Assembly (NCBI RefSeq): GCF_030116705.1
Contig: NZ_JAOTIK010000001.1
Location: 1,755,001-1,819,000, forward strand
Source: Streptomyces sp. ML-6
GTDB lineage: Bacteria; Actinomycetota; Actinomycetes; Streptomycetales; Streptomycetaceae
DNA: 64,000 nucleotides
Direction of reading: 5' to 3'
Shown here: piece after piece, positions 37,930 to 49,118 of the stretch
How the letters are laid out: every line of letters starts with the position of its first letter
Numbering within the stretch: position 1 is the stretch's first letter
Notes under the pieces: model-generated
What the model was told of the DNA's origin: nothing
Database searches by the model: none
The model's input: only the letters and a program-made list of their open reading frames with translations
Translations under genes and position numbers: made by a program

Positions 37930-38853
37930 TCAGTAGCGGTACTGCTGTTCGTCGTAGCCGCTGCCGTTGTTGTAGCCGTTCGGGGGCGGGCCGGGGTGGG
38001 CGGGCTGCTCCGGGGGCGTGACGGGGTACTGCTCGCCCTCGCGCTGCTGCGGCACCCAGACGCCGCCGGGCGGGGTGTCGGTGTACGGCTGCTGGGCGTA
38101 CGGGTCGGGGGCGTACGGGTCGGGGGCGTACTGCTGCCGGCCCCCGAAGCTGTCGTACTCGTTGCCGTCGTACGAGGAGTACCCCGCGGGGCCCCCGGCG
38201 GTGCCGGTCCCGATGTAGGGGTCGGAGTACGCGGCGTACTGCTGCTGCGTGCCGTAGTCGTACTGCCCGGCGAGCGGGTCCTGGGCGGCGTACGCGTCCT
38301 GGCCCGGTGCGCCGTACGCGGCGGTGGGCTCGGCGTAGGAGTCGTACGGGGTGTAGGGGGGCTGCTGCGGGAGGGGGTCGGGCTGGTCGTCCTGGCGCGC
38401 TTGGTGGCCGCCGGAGTAGACGCCGTACTGCCCGGTGTCGTCCGGCATGGGCTCCGGCTCGTAGACCGCGGGGGCCTGGGCGGGCGGCGGCGGGGTCTGC
38501 CCGCCGTGCTCCAGCTCCAGGTCCGAGACCTGGAGCGTGGGTCCGCGGCCCTGCCGCCCGTCCCCGTTCCCGCCCTTGCGGCGCCGGCTCGCGCCGGGGT
38601 TGCCCCCTATGGCCCAGCCGGTGGAGAAGCCCCGCCGGAAGGACAGCGTGACCTGGGTCTGCCCGACCGCGAAGGCGATCGCGCCGAGGACGATGACGAG
38701 CACGGACGGGATGAGTACCCCGACGACCACGCAGGCGAAGCCCGCGAAGGCCAGAAGTCTCCAGCGAAGGCGCGCCTTGTACTGCAGGAGCACTTCACCG
38801 AGCAGCCACAGCGCGACGATTCCGAACGCGATGTAGAGGACCGTCCAGCCCAT
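37930..38853 (-). CDS. membrane protein with long Tyr/Gln/Pro-rich tail
   Basis: 307 aa. Residues 1-65 contain two to three hydrophobic helices (GWTVLYIAFGIVALWLLGEVLL..., LLAFAGFACVVVGVLIPSVLVIVLGAIAFAVG). The remaining ~240 residues are disordered and unusually rich in Tyr, Gln, Pro and Asp, with repeats such as YAPDPYAPDPYAQQPY. The composition is like proteins that phase-separate or bind the surface, but no function is known. Conserved hypothetical in Streptomyces as far as I recall. Confidence 0.75.
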   Translation of the reverse strand: MGWTVLYIAFGIVALWLLGEVLLQYKARLRWRLLAFAGFACVVVGVLIPSVLVIVLGAIAFAVGQTQVTLSFRRGFSTGWAIGGNPGASRRRKGGNGDGRQGRGPTLQVSDLELEHGGQTPPPPAQAPAVYEPEPMPDDTGQYGVYSGGHQARQDDQPDPLPQQPPYTPYDSYAEPTAAYGAPGQDAYAAQDPLAGQYDYGTQQQYAAYSDPYIGTGTAGGPAGYSSYDGNEYDSFGGRQQYAPDPYAPDPYAQQPYTDTPPGGVWVPQQREGEQYPVTPPEQPAHPGPPPNGYNNGSGYDEQQYRY

Positions 38854-38903
38854 GCCCGCCCCCTCCTACGGCCACCGCGCCGGGTAGCGGCGGGTACGGC
38901 CGG

Positions 38904-39821
38904 TCACGACTGCTTGTGCAGTCCGAGATTCTCGTAGATTTCGAGCGTCGCCGTCGAGTTGTTGAGCGTGATGAAGTGCAATCCGGGCACACCCTCGGAT
39001 CGCAGCCTCGCGCAGAACTGCGTGGCGAAGTCGATTCCAATGGAGCGTACAGCGGCGGGATCGTCCTTGGCCGCGAGGATCCGTTCTTTCAGGGACGCGG
39101 GGAAGGACGCGTTGCTGAGCTGCGCGAATCTGTCCAGCTGTTTGACGCTGGTCAGCGGCATGACCTCGGGAATGATCGGGGTTTCGCAACCCGTGGCGAC
39201 CACTCGGTCACGCATCCGCAGATAATCCTCCGGGTCGAAGAACATCTGGGTGATCGCATAGTCGGCACCGGCCCGGCATTTGTCCACGAAATGCCGGATG
39301 TCGGTGTCCCAGTCGGTCGAACGCGGGTGCATCTCGGGAAATGCCGCGACGCCGACGCAGAAATCACCGGATTCCTTGATGAGGTGGACGAGGTCCGCCG
39401 CGTACCGCACGCCCTGGGGGTGCTTGACCCATTCGCCCATCGGGTCGCCCGGCGGGTCCCCGCGCACGGCGAGGATGTTCCGGATCCCGGCGTCCGCGTA
39501 CTGCCCGATCATGTTGCGCAGCTCGGCGACGGAGTGGTTGACCGCCGTGAGGTGGGCGACCGGGGTGAGGGTGGAATCGGCCGCGATCTGCTGGGTGGCC
39601 CGCACCGTCCCGGCCCGGGTGGAACCGCCGGCCCCGTAGGTCACGGAGACGAAGCTCGGCCTCACCGCCTCGACCCGGCGCAGCGCGTTCCAGAGGTTCC
39701 GCTCGCCCTGCTCGGTCTTGGGAGCCCAGAACTCGAAGGAGTAGGAGGTCTTGCCGGTCGCGAGGAGTTCACGCACCGTGGGGGCGTGATCCGTCCTGAT
39801 GGATGGTGTGCCAAGGGCCAT
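38904..39821 (-). CDS. metF: methylenetetrahydrofolate reductase
   Basis: 305 aa, FAD-dependent TIM barrel reducing 5,10-methylene-THF to 5-methyl-THF for methionine synthesis. Conserved [31 protein letters not shown] and ITQMFFD motifs. The ATG at 39821 has no SD. A TAACCT box lies 6 nt upstream, which suggests a leaderless mRNA. The upstream gap to thiE (39822-40055) has three TGTCC/GGACA units and an AATT-GTCCT-AATT dyad near 39870. Confidence 0.95.
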   Translation of the reverse strand: MALGTPSIRTDHAPTVRELLATGKTSYSFEFWAPKTEQGERNLWNALRRVEAVRPSFVSVTYGAGGSTRAGTVRATQQIAADSTLTPVAHLTAVNHSVAELRNMIGQYADAGIRNILAVRGDPPGDPMGEWVKHPQGVRYAADLVHLIKESGDFCVGVAAFPEMHPRSTDWDTDIRHFVDKCRAGADYAITQMFFDPEDYLRMRDRVVATGCETPIIPEVMPLTSVKQLDRFAQLSNASFPASLKERILAAKDDPAAVRSIGIDFATQFCARLRSEGVPGLHFITLNNSTATLEIYENLGLHKQS

Positions 39822-39827
39822 ACCCGC

Positions 39828-39833
39828 AGGTTA
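39828..39833 (-). promoter_or_regulatory. -10 box of metF
   Basis: TAACCT read on the minus strand, 6 nt before the ATG at 39821; no SD present. Confidence 0.45.
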
Positions 39834-40055
39834 ACCAGAGCATGAGGGCCATAGGACCGGACCAGGGTGAATTGTCCTAATTGACGGATTGTTTGTCCAT
39901 CCTTCGGACAGCCGGGCCGAATCACGCCCCTGAACGTCCGTCTCCGGCCCCCGTTCCGGACGTTCGCTTCCGGTCCCGTCGCGGGCATCCGGCCCGGTCA
40001 CGGGCCCGACTGTCCGTCCCCGGCCGTGGCCGTGGCCCCGGCCGGACGGCCGGGC

Positions 40056-40709
40056 TCACGCTCCGGCGCGCGCCCTGATCCGGCGGGCCAGCTCGGCGGT
40101 GGCGGCGCCCGGGTCGGCGGCCTCGGTGATCGCCCGTACGACGACCACCCGGCGGGCACCGGCGTCCAGCACCTCGTCGAGGTTGCCGGCGTCGATGCCG
40201 CCGATGGCGAACCAGGGGCGCGGCTGGTCGAGCGAGGCGGCGTACCGGACGAGGTCGAGGCCCGGGGCGTGCCGTCCGGGCTTGGTCGGGGTGGGCCAGC
40301 AGGGGCCGGTGCAGAAGTAGTCCACGCCGGGCTCGGCGACGGCCGCGTCGACCTCGGGCCCGGCGTGCGTGGAGCGGCCGATCAGCACGTCGTCGCCGAG
40401 GATGGCGCGGGCGGCGGACACCGGCAGGTCGCCCTGGCCGAGGTGCAGCACGTCGGAGCCGATGGCGTGGGCGACATCGGCCCGGTCGTTCACCGCGAGG
40501 AGCTTGCCGTGGCGTCGGCACGCGTCGGCGAACACGGCGAGATGGTCGAGCTCCTCGGCCGCCTCCATGCCCTTGTCGCGCAGCTGGACGATGTCCACCC
40601 CGGCGGCGAGGACGGCGTCGAGGAACGCGGGGAGGTCGCCCTGGCGCCTGCGGGCGTCCGTGCACAGATAGAGCCGGGCTTCGGACAGCGACGCGCGGAG
40701 CGTGGACAT
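40056..40709 (-). CDS. thiE: ThiE, thiamine phosphate synthase
   Basis: 217 aa from the ATG at 40709 (GGGGGGAA upstream); the longer frame is a shadow. Joins HMP-PP and thiazole phosphate to thiamine phosphate. Motifs [22 protein letters not shown] and the phosphate-binding GGI/VVVRAI are present. Only a truncated THI box search was possible by eye: no TPP riboswitch is visible in front, unlike the thiOSG operon 2.4 kb away on the other strand. Confidence 0.95.
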   Translation of the reverse strand: MSTLRASLSEARLYLCTDARRRQGDLPAFLDAVLAAGVDIVQLRDKGMEAAEELDHLAVFADACRRHGKLLAVNDRADVAHAIGSDVLHLGQGDLPVSAARAILGDDVLIGRSTHAGPEVDAAVAEPGVDYFCTGPCWPTPTKPGRHAPGLDLVRYAASLDQPRPWFAIGGIDAGNLDEVLDAGARRVVVVRAITEAADPGAATAELARRIRARAGA

Positions 40710-40810
40710 CGGTGCGGTTCCCCCCTGGGAGAGCGGTGCGGAAGGCGGCCCGGGGCCGGGGCGGGCGGCGCGGGACCGCGCCGTCCGCCCGCTCGCACCG
40801 GGCCGGTGGT

Positions 40811-41176
40811 TCAGACGGCGAGCGCCTGGGCGCGGCGCTTCACCTCCGTGCCGCGATTCTCGCTCAGTGCCTGGGCGGGGGTGCCCGGCAGGGTCGGGTC
40901 GGGGGTGAAGAGCCACTCCAGCATCTCTTCGTCGGTGTAGCCGTCGTCCTTCAGGAGCGTCAGGGTGCCGGAGAGGCCCTTGACCACCTTGGTGCCGTCG
41001 ATGAAGGCGGCCGGCACCTGGAGCGCCCGGTTCTCACCACGGCGTACGGCGATCAGCTGGCCCTCCTTGACCAGCTGCCGCACACGCGTCACCTCGACAC
41101 CGAGCATTTCTGCGATGTCGGGGAGGTGGAGCCAGGCAGGGACGAGAGCATCGATCTTTGCGTCAATCTCGGTCAC
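40811..41176 (-). CDS. Rv2175c-like winged-helix DNA-binding protein
   Basis: 121 aa from the GTG at 41176 ([26 protein letters not shown]). Contains an HTH ([30 protein letters not shown]) and the Rv2175c C-terminal domain ([22 protein letters not shown]). In Mycobacterium tuberculosis the neighbour PknL phosphorylates Rv2175c and lowers its DNA binding. A PASTA Ser/Thr kinase lies 4.3 kb downstream here, so a similar link is plausible (inferred). Confidence 0.88.
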   Translation of the reverse strand: MTEIDAKIDALVPAWLHLPDIAEMLGVEVTRVRQLVKEGQLIAVRRGENRALQVPAAFIDGTKVVKGLSGTLTLLKDDGYTDEEMLEWLFTPDPTLPGTPAQALSENRGTEVKRRAQALAV

Positions 41177-41333
41177 AAGGACAAGCCTGCCATCCCGCAC
41201 CGACAGCCGATACCCGGACTCGGCCCTTCAGGGCCTCCGGAACCGCTCCCCCGGCCCCTCCTCTCCCCCTCGCCGGCCCCGCAGGCCCTCTCCCCTCCCG
41301 GACGCCGGAGGCGCGCCGTCCGGCGGGCCCTCC

Positions 41334-42590
41334 TCAGCCGCGGACCGCCGTCTTCAGCGGCACGGCGGGGTCGGCGGCCCGTTCCGGATCGAGCGATGCC
41401 CCCGCCTCGATGAGCTTGCGCCCCTGCGCCAGGTCGCGCGGGCGGCCGACGGCGAGGACCGCGACCAGGACGCCGTCCCGCAGCCAGCACACCGACCAGG
41501 CGGGATCCGCCGGGTCGCCGCGCCACAGCAGGGTGTCGGCGTCGCCGTGGTGGCCCGCGTACTGCACGAACCGGTCGAACTGCTCGGACCAGAAGTACGG
41601 CACGGGGTCGTACGTCAGCGGCTCGAAGGCGCCGCCGGCCGTCGCGCCGATGATGTTGGCGGCGGCGGTGCGCGGGCCCTGGAGGGCGTTGTCCCAGTGG
41701 TGGACGAGCAGGCGTTCGCCGTACCGGGCGGAGGGGAACGAGGCGCAGTCGCCGACCGCGTACACGTCGGGTGCCGAGGTGCGCAGCGCCTCGTCCGCGG
41801 TCACCGATCCGTCGGGGCCGAGCGCGATGCCGGAGCCGGCCAGCCAGCCGGTGGCGGGCCGGGCGCCGATTCCGACGACGACCGCCCCGGCCGGGAGCGT
41901 ACGGCCGTCCGCGAGGACCACCCGGCCCGGTTCGATCCGGTCGACCCGGGCCCCGGTGAGGAGTTCGGCGCCGGCCCCGGCGTACCAGTCGGCCATCGGG
42001 GCGGCGACCTCGGCGGGCATCGCGCCCGCGAGGGGGCGGTCGGCGGCCTCGACGACGGTGACCCCGCAGCCGGCGGCGCGGGCCGCGGTGGCGAACTCGG
42101 CGCCGATCCAGCCCGCGCCGACGACCACCACGTCGTGCTGTCCCTCGAGGACCGGGCGCAGCCGGGCCGCGTCGTCGAGGGTGCGCAGCAGGTGGACGCC
42201 GGGGACGCCCTCGGTGCCAGGCAGCACGACCGGTTCGGCGCCGGTCGCGATCACCAGGACGTCGTAGCCGACGGGGCCCGAGGGGGTGTCCAGTTCGTGC
42301 GCGTCCGGTCGCAGGCCGGTGACCTCGACGCCCAGCCGCAGTTCGATGTCCAGCGCCTCGAAGTCGACCTCGAAGGCGGAGTCCTCGGCCTTGCCGAGCA
42401 GCACCGCCTTGGACAACGGGGGCCGGTCGTAGGGCTGGTGGGGTTCGGCGCCGATCAGGGTGACGGGGCCGGTGAAGCCCTGCTCCCGCAGGGCCACCGC
42501 GGTCTGCACACCCGCCATGCCCGCGCCCACGACGACGACGCGGCGCCCCGGCCGCCGGTCCGGCTGCTCTGACTGCTGCTGATCGCTCAC
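41334..42590 (-). CDS. FAD-dependent ferredoxin/rubredoxin reductase-type oxidoreductase
   Basis: 418 aa from the GTG at 42590 (VSDQQQSEQ). Two Rossmann motifs (VVVVGAGMAGVQTA for FAD and DVVVVGAGWIGAEFA for NAD(P)H), VYAVGDCAS near the C-terminal half, and a reductase C-terminal domain (PYFWSEQFDRFVQYAG) like BphA4/ferredoxin reductases. The electron acceptor is not encoded nearby. A -10 TATGGT ends 6 nt before the GTG, indicating a leaderless mRNA. An ATG at 42614 is the alternative start. Confidence 0.85.
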   Translation of the reverse strand: MSDQQQSEQPDRRPGRRVVVVGAGMAGVQTAVALREQGFTGPVTLIGAEPHQPYDRPPLSKAVLLGKAEDSAFEVDFEALDIELRLGVEVTGLRPDAHELDTPSGPVGYDVLVIATGAEPVVLPGTEGVPGVHLLRTLDDAARLRPVLEGQHDVVVVGAGWIGAEFATAARAAGCGVTVVEAADRPLAGAMPAEVAAPMADWYAGAGAELLTGARVDRIEPGRVVLADGRTLPAGAVVVGIGARPATGWLAGSGIALGPDGSVTADEALRTSAPDVYAVGDCASFPSARYGERLLVHHWDNALQGPRTAAANIIGATAGGAFEPLTYDPVPYFWSEQFDRFVQYAGHHGDADTLLWRGDPADPAWSVCWLRDGVLVAVLAVGRPRDLAQGRKLIEAGASLDPERAADPAVPLKTAVRG

Positions 42591-42596
42591 CCGTAC

Positions 42597-42623
42597 ACCA
42601 TAAGCACCTGACATTGCGTCAGG
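42597..42623 (-). promoter_or_regulatory. promoter with dyad for flavoprotein gene
   Basis: -10 TATGGT (42597-42602 on the minus strand) followed after 6 nt by the GTG. An inverted repeat CCTGAC-ATTGC-GTCAGG (42607-42623) sits in the -10/-35 spacer, a good place for a repressor. Confidence 0.5.
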
Positions 42624-42963
42624 AAGATGGGATCTCCTCGACCGTGCTCGTCCCGCCGCCCTTCTGCGACTCCCACTCCCAGCGTTCCTCCAGCCGGACC
42701 CGGCCGTCCGCGAGGTCGACGACGGTGGAGACGCAGTGGCCACTGGAAGTCGTCCCGTCCTGCTTCAGCTGGACGTACCTGAAGTCGAGGGTGTCGCCGT
42801 CCCGGGTGCCGACGAGGTGGCCGCGGACCACGTCGCCGCCCGCGTAGTCGGCCCAGATCCGGCCGTCCCGCTCGTGGTACGCGAAGCGGGTGCGGGTACC
42901 GACCTGGCCCGGGGCCTGGTCGGCGACCGGGGCGAGGACGAGTCCGTCGAGCGAACGGGCCAC
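42619..42963 (-). CDS. small conserved hypothetical, lipocalin-like
   Basis: 114 aa, all-beta pattern (RTRFAYHERDGRIWADYAGGDVVRGHLVGTRDGDTLDFRYVQLKQDG). Homologues are sometimes mislabelled as N-acetylglutamate synthase. Its C-terminus ends just upstream of the flavoprotein start. GTG start with AAGGGAG SD at 9-nt spacing. Function unknown. Confidence 0.75.
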   Translation of the reverse strand: MARSLDGLVLAPVADQAPGQVGTRTRFAYHERDGRIWADYAGGDVVRGHLVGTRDGDTLDFRYVQLKQDGTTSSGHCVSTVVDLADGRVRLEERWEWESQKGGGTSTVEEIPSS

Positions 42964-42976
42964 GGTGACTGCTCCC

Positions 42977-43006
42977 TTACTGGGCCGGGACGGCGGGGTT
43001 TAGGGT
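42977..43006 (+). promoter_or_regulatory. promoter of the thiO-thiS-thiG operon
   Basis: -35 TTACTG (42977-42982), 18-bp spacer, -10 TAGGGT (43001-43006). Transcription would begin about 10 nt before the TPP riboswitch. Confidence 0.5.
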
Positions 43007-43021
43007 GGCCAACGTAAAACA

Positions 43022-43112
43022 CTCGCGGGAGCCCGGACGCACCGGGCTGAGAGGGAGGCTGGGCGGCCTCCGACCGTACGAACCTGATCCGGGTCATGCC
43101 GGCGAAGGGAGG
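43022..43112 (+). promoter_or_regulatory. TPP riboswitch (THI element)
   Basis: Conserved CTGAGA (43047-43052) and the 3' core AACCTGATCCGGGTCATGCC (43081-43100) followed by GGCGAAGGGAGG, exactly as in the THI box. The 3' strand of P1 merges with the thiO SD (GGGAGGGG), so TPP binding should hide the ribosome-binding site. No terminator hairpin separates it from thiO. Confidence 0.96.
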
Positions 43113-43124
43113 GGCTGGACGCCC

Positions 43125-45363
<2,239 letters not shown>

Positions 45364-45461
45364 GCCGCCGGGGCGAGCTGCGGTTCATGTCCCTGTCACG
45401 GCTCGGCTGCAGTACGGCCCCGGGCCCGCCCCGGCCCGTGAGCCGGGTCCGCGGCGGCTCG

Positions 45462-45467
45462 TAGACT
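45462..45467 (+). promoter_or_regulatory. -10 box of the PASTA kinase gene
   Basis: TAGACT ends 7 nt before the GTG at 45475; no SD, so a leaderless transcript is likely. Confidence 0.5.
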
Positions 45468-45474
45468 CGCCTGC

Positions 45475-47391
45475 GTGGATACGACCCTCCAGGACCCTCT
45501 CGTCGGGCAGCTGCTCGACGGCCGCTACCGCGTCGATGCCCGCATCGCCGTGGGCGGCATGGCCACGGTCTACCGGGCCGTGGACACCCGGCTCGACCGG
45601 GTTCTCGCCCTCAAGGTGATGCATCCGGCGCTGGCGACCGACGCCACGTTCGTCGAGCGCTTCATCCGCGAGGCCAAGTCCGTGGCCCGCCTCGCGCACC
45701 CGAACGTGGTGGCCGTCTTCGACCAGGGCGCGCAGGGGCAGTACGTCTACCTGGCGATGGAGTACGTGGCGGGCTGCACCCTGCGCGACGTGCTGCGCGA
45801 CCGGGGCGCGCTGCAGCCGAGGGCCGCGCTGGACATCCTGGAACCGGTCCTGGCCGCCCTCGGCGCCGCGCACCGGGCGGGTTTCGTGCACCGCGACATG
45901 AAGCCGGAGAACGTCCTGATAGGGGACGACGGCCGGGTCAAGGTCGCCGACTTCGGCCTCGTGCGGGCGGTGGGCTCCGTCACCAGCACCACCGGGTCCG
46001 TCCTGGGCACGGTCTCCTACCTCGCCCCCGAGCAGATAGAGCACGGCACGGCGGACACCCGCACCGACGTGTACGCCTGCGGCGTCGTCCTGTACGAGAT
46101 GCTGACCGGTTCCAAGCCGCACGGCGGGGAGACCCCCGCCCAGGTCATCTACCAGCACCTCAACGAGGACGTCCCGCCGCCGTCGGCCGTGGTCCCCGGA
46201 CTGCCGGAGGAGCTCGACGGGCTGGTGGCCGCCGCCACCGCCCGCGATCCCGAGGCCCGCCCGTTCGACGCGGTGGCCCTGCTCGCCCGGACCCGGGAGG
46301 CGCGCGCCCCCCTCACCGACGCCCAGCTGGACGCCGTACCCCCGCAGGCCACCGCCGAGACGCACGACGCCGCCGAGGACCGCACCAGCGTGATCCCGCG
46401 GCTGCTCCCGGACGGCCAGGGCGTCTCGCACCACACCAGCCGGCTGGAGATGCCCCCGCCGCCCCCGCCGCAGCCCTCGGCGCGGGACCGGCTCCGCGGC
46501 GTGCCGCCGCGCTCCGTCCTCGTCGCGGTCGTCGCCGTGCTGCTGGTGCTGGGGATCGGCACCGGCGTCTGGTACATCAACTCGGGGCAGTTCACCCGGG
46601 TCCCCGCGCTGCTCGGCCAGACCCAGAAGACCGCCGAGAAGCGGCTCGCGGACGCCGGCCTGGAGGTCAGGACCGTCGAGCGGGGGTACAGCGACACCGT
46701 GGAGCGCGGCAAGGTCATCAGCAGCGAACCCGAGTCCGGCGCCCGCGTCCGGGGCAACGCCTCGGTGACGCTGGTCGTCTCGCGGGGGCCCGAGATCGTG
46801 AAGGTGCCCGAGCTCCGGGGCCTCTCCCTGGCCGACGCCAGGAAGGAGCTGAAGAAGGTCGGCCTGGTGCCGGGCATGGTCACCAAGGAATTCGACGAGG
46901 ACATCGTGCGGGGCGACGTGATCCGTACGGACCCCGGCGCGAACACCGGCCGCCACCCGGACTCGGCGGTCGCCCTCGTCCTCAGCAAGGGCACCCCGGT
47001 GGACGTCCCCGACGTCACCGGGCTGTCCGTGGAGGACGCCACCGCGGCCCTGGAGGAGGAAGGCCTGAAGGCCGAGGTGCTCCCCGGCCGGGTGCACTCC
47101 TCCGAGGTGGCGGGCGACATCGCCCGCCAGTCGCCGGGCGAGGGTGCGGAGGCGGCCGAGGGCGACACCGTCACGCTCACGGTCTCCAAGGGCCCACGGA
47201 TGATCGACGTCCCGGACGTCACCGGGAAGGACGTCGACGAGGCCACGGCCGCACTGGAGGACGCGGGCTTCGAGGTCAAGGTCGACCGCCCGTTCCTCTC
47301 GTTCAGCGACACCGTCGCGAGCCAGTCCGTCGACGGGGGCGACCAGGCCCCCGAGGGCAGCACCATCACCATCAAGACCAAGGGACTCTGA
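45475..47391 (+). CDS. PASTA-domain Ser/Thr protein kinase (PknB/PknL/PkaF type)
   Basis: 638 aa. Intracellular kinase domain (~18-275) with Gly-loop IAVGGMATVY, Lys47, HRDMKPEN, ADFG and APEQ. A Pro-rich linker leads to one transmembrane helix (~345-367) and four PASTA repeats (~375-638) that usually sense muropeptides or lipid II. The activation loop SVTSTTGSV offers autophosphorylation sites. By position and architecture I take it as the counterpart of S. coelicolor PkaF and the PknL locus. Only 7 nt separate it from the endonuclease IV gene. Confidence 0.93.
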   Translation: MDTTLQDPLVGQLLDGRYRVDARIAVGGMATVYRAVDTRLDRVLALKVMHPALATDATFVERFIREAKSVARLAHPNVVAVFDQGAQGQYVYLAMEYVAGCTLRDVLRDRGALQPRAALDILEPVLAALGAAHRAGFVHRDMKPENVLIGDDGRVKVADFGLVRAVGSVTSTTGSVLGTVSYLAPEQIEHGTADTRTDVYACGVVLYEMLTGSKPHGGETPAQVIYQHLNEDVPPPSAVVPGLPEELDGLVAAATARDPEARPFDAVALLARTREARAPLTDAQLDAVPPQATAETHDAAEDRTSVIPRLLPDGQGVSHHTSRLEMPPPPPPQPSARDRLRGVPPRSVLVAVVAVLLVLGIGTGVWYINSGQFTRVPALLGQTQKTAEKRLADAGLEVRTVERGYSDTVERGKVISSEPESGARVRGNASVTLVVSRGPEIVKVPELRGLSLADARKELKKVGLVPGMVTKEFDEDIVRGDVIRTDPGANTGRHPDSAVALVLSKGTPVDVPDVTGLSVEDATAALEEEGLKAEVLPGRVHSSEVAGDIARQSPGEGAEAAEGDTVTLTVSKGPRMIDVPDVTGKDVDEATAALEDAGFEVKVDRPFLSFSDTVASQSVDGGDQAPEGSTITIKTKGL

Positions 47392-47398
47392 GATTCAC

Positions 47399-48274
47399 AT
47401 GCGCAACCCGGTCGGTGGCCATGTTCCGGTGGCCGGCGGCCTCGCCAGGGTCGGCCTCCCCTACGCCCGGGAGATGGGGGCGGAGGCCGTCCAGGTCTTC
47501 GTGGCCAACCCGCGCGGCTGGGCGACCCCCGTCGGCGACCCGGTCCAGGACGAACGGTTCCGGGAGGAATGCGCCGCGCGGTCCGTACCGGCGTACGTCC
47601 ATGCCCCGTACCTGATCAACTTCGGCTCGCACACGGAGGCGACGGTCGAGAGGTCCGTCCTGTCGCTGCGCCACTCGTTGCGCCGGGCGCGGCAGATCGG
47701 CGCCCTGGGCGTCGTGGTGCACACCGGGTCGGCGACCGGCGGCCGGCCGCGCGAGCAGGCCCTGGCCCAGGTCCGTGCCCATGTGCGCCCGCTGCTGGAC
47801 GAGCTGACGCACGACGACGACCCGTACCTGCTGCTGGAGTCGACCGCCGGGCAGGGGTTCTCGCTCTGCTCCCGGACCTGGGACTTCGGGCCGTACTTCG
47901 AGGCGCTCGACGCCCATCCCAGGCTCGGCGTCTGCCTCGACACCTGTCACATCCATGCGGCGGGCCACGACCTGGCGGAGGCCGCGGGCATGCGGCAGAC
48001 CCTGGACCTGCTGGTGGAGACGGTCGGCGAAGGACGGCTGAAACTGATCCACGCCAATGACTCCAAGGACGTGGTCGGGGCCCACAAGGACCGGCACGAG
48101 AACATCGGCTCCGGCCACATCGGCGAGGAGCCCTTCCGCGAGCTGTTCCACCACCCGGCGACCGCCGGCGTGCCCCTGATCATCGAGACGCCCGGCGGCA
48201 AGGAGGGTCACGCGGCGGACGTGGCCCGGCTGAAGAGACTGCGCGGCATGGAGGGGCCGTCCGGCACGGCCTGA
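47399..48274 (+). CDS. nfo: endonuclease IV (AP endonuclease)
   Basis: 291 aa TIM-barrel AP endonuclease. Zinc ligands are visible in VHAPY, VVHTGS, LLESTAG, CLDTCHIHAAG, LIHANDSK, KDRHENIGSGHIG and IIETPGG. It incises DNA 5' to abasic sites. It may share the kinase transcript. The ATG lacks a strong SD, which suggests coupling to the upstream stop. Confidence 0.94.
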   Translation: MRNPVGGHVPVAGGLARVGLPYAREMGAEAVQVFVANPRGWATPVGDPVQDERFREECAARSVPAYVHAPYLINFGSHTEATVERSVLSLRHSLRRARQIGALGVVVHTGSATGGRPREQALAQVRAHVRPLLDELTHDDDPYLLLESTAGQGFSLCSRTWDFGPYFEALDAHPRLGVCLDTCHIHAAGHDLAEAAGMRQTLDLLVETVGEGRLKLIHANDSKDVVGAHKDRHENIGSGHIGEEPFRELFHHPATAGVPLIIETPGGKEGHAADVARLKRLRGMEGPSGTA

Positions 48275-48284
48275 ACACGCCGTC

Positions 48285-48313
48285 GGGCCCTGCGCACACG
48301 CCGGACAGGGCCC
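48285..48313. terminator. bidirectional terminator nfo / molybdo-oxidoreductase
   Basis: GGGCCCTG (48285-48292) with CAGGGCCC (48306-48313) between the two convergent stops. Confidence 0.6.
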
Positions 48314-48330
48314 CGCCCGGGCCCGCCGGG

Positions 48331-48963
48331 TCAGAACTCGGGGCCGTCCCCGGGTTCCTCCTGGTAGGAGTACCGCTGCTCGCGCCACGGGTCACCGATG
48401 TTGTGGTAGCCCCGCTCCTCCCAGAAGCCGCGGCGGTCGGCCGTCATGTACTCGATGCCCCGGACCCACTTGGGCCCCTTCCAGGCATAGAGGTGCGGCA
48501 CGACGAGGCGGAGCGGGAAACCGTGCTCCGCGGTGAGCAGTTCCCCGCCCTTGTGGGTGGCGAAAAGTGTTCGGTCCGAGGCGAAGTCGGCGAGTCTCAG
48601 GTTCGAGCTGAAGCCGTACTCGGCCCACACCATCACATGGGTGACATTCGGGGCCGGCGGCGCGAGTTCCAGGATCGTACGGGCCAGAACCCCGCCCCAT
48701 TCGGCGCCCAGCATGCTGAATTTGGTGACGCAGTGCAGGTCGGCGACGACCGAGACGAACGGCAGCTCCGAGAACTCCTGATGGTTCCAGCAGTGCTTCT
48801 CGCCGTCCGCCGTGGCGCCGAAGACCCTGAACTCCCAGCGGTCGGGCCGGAACCTGGGAACGGGCCCGTAATGGGTGACCGGCCAGCCTCGCTGGAGTCG
48901 TTGTCCCGGCGGAAGCTCGGACTGCTCTGACGCGCGGTGTTCCCGGCTTTCCGGCTGACCCAT
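48331..48963 (-). CDS. molybdopterin-dependent oxidoreductase (sulfite oxidase family)
   Basis: 210 aa from the ATG at 48963, with GGAGG upstream. Single Mo-pterin domain: the molybdenum-ligating Cys is in DLHCVTKFS, and other family blocks are HGFPLRLVVPHLYAWKGPKWV and GYHNIGDPW. It lacks a Tat signal, a heme domain and a dimerisation domain, so it is a short cytoplasmic YedY/YuiH-like member. Substrate unknown. Confidence 0.85.
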   Translation of the reverse strand: MGQPESREHRASEQSELPPGQRLQRGWPVTHYGPVPRFRPDRWEFRVFGATADGEKHCWNHQEFSELPFVSVVADLHCVTKFSMLGAEWGGVLARTILELAPPAPNVTHVMVWAEYGFSSNLRLADFASDRTLFATHKGGELLTAEHGFPLRLVVPHLYAWKGPKWVRGIEYMTADRRGFWEERGYHNIGDPWREQRYSYQEEPGDGPEF

Positions 48964-49027
48964 GCCTCCATGGTGACAGACGGGCAGGGGTGGTCCCGAC
49001 CAGGGAGGGGGCGATTCGGACAATTTA

Positions 49028-49047
49028 CAGTAAGCCTGCACTTACTG
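49028..49047 (+). promoter_or_regulatory. 20-bp dyad between molybdo-oxidoreductase and bfr
   Basis: CAGTAAG (49028-49034) and CTTACTG (49041-49047) form a perfect 7-6-7 inverted repeat, 72 nt before the bfr start. Candidate operator; the binding protein is unknown, and it does not match the iron-box consensus. Confidence 0.5.
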
Positions 49048-49118
49048 GACGACTACGGGACACAATGCGAGGATGCGGCCAACTTGCCCGTTTCCACCGG
49101 TTGGAAGGAGCCTCTGCG

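Noticed and set aside
39753..39860. Short ORF upstream of metF (minus strand) with a TTA codon and overlapping the metF start
   Set aside because: Considered a bldA-dependent uORF, but the likely -10 box of metF lies inside it, so it would not be transcribed.
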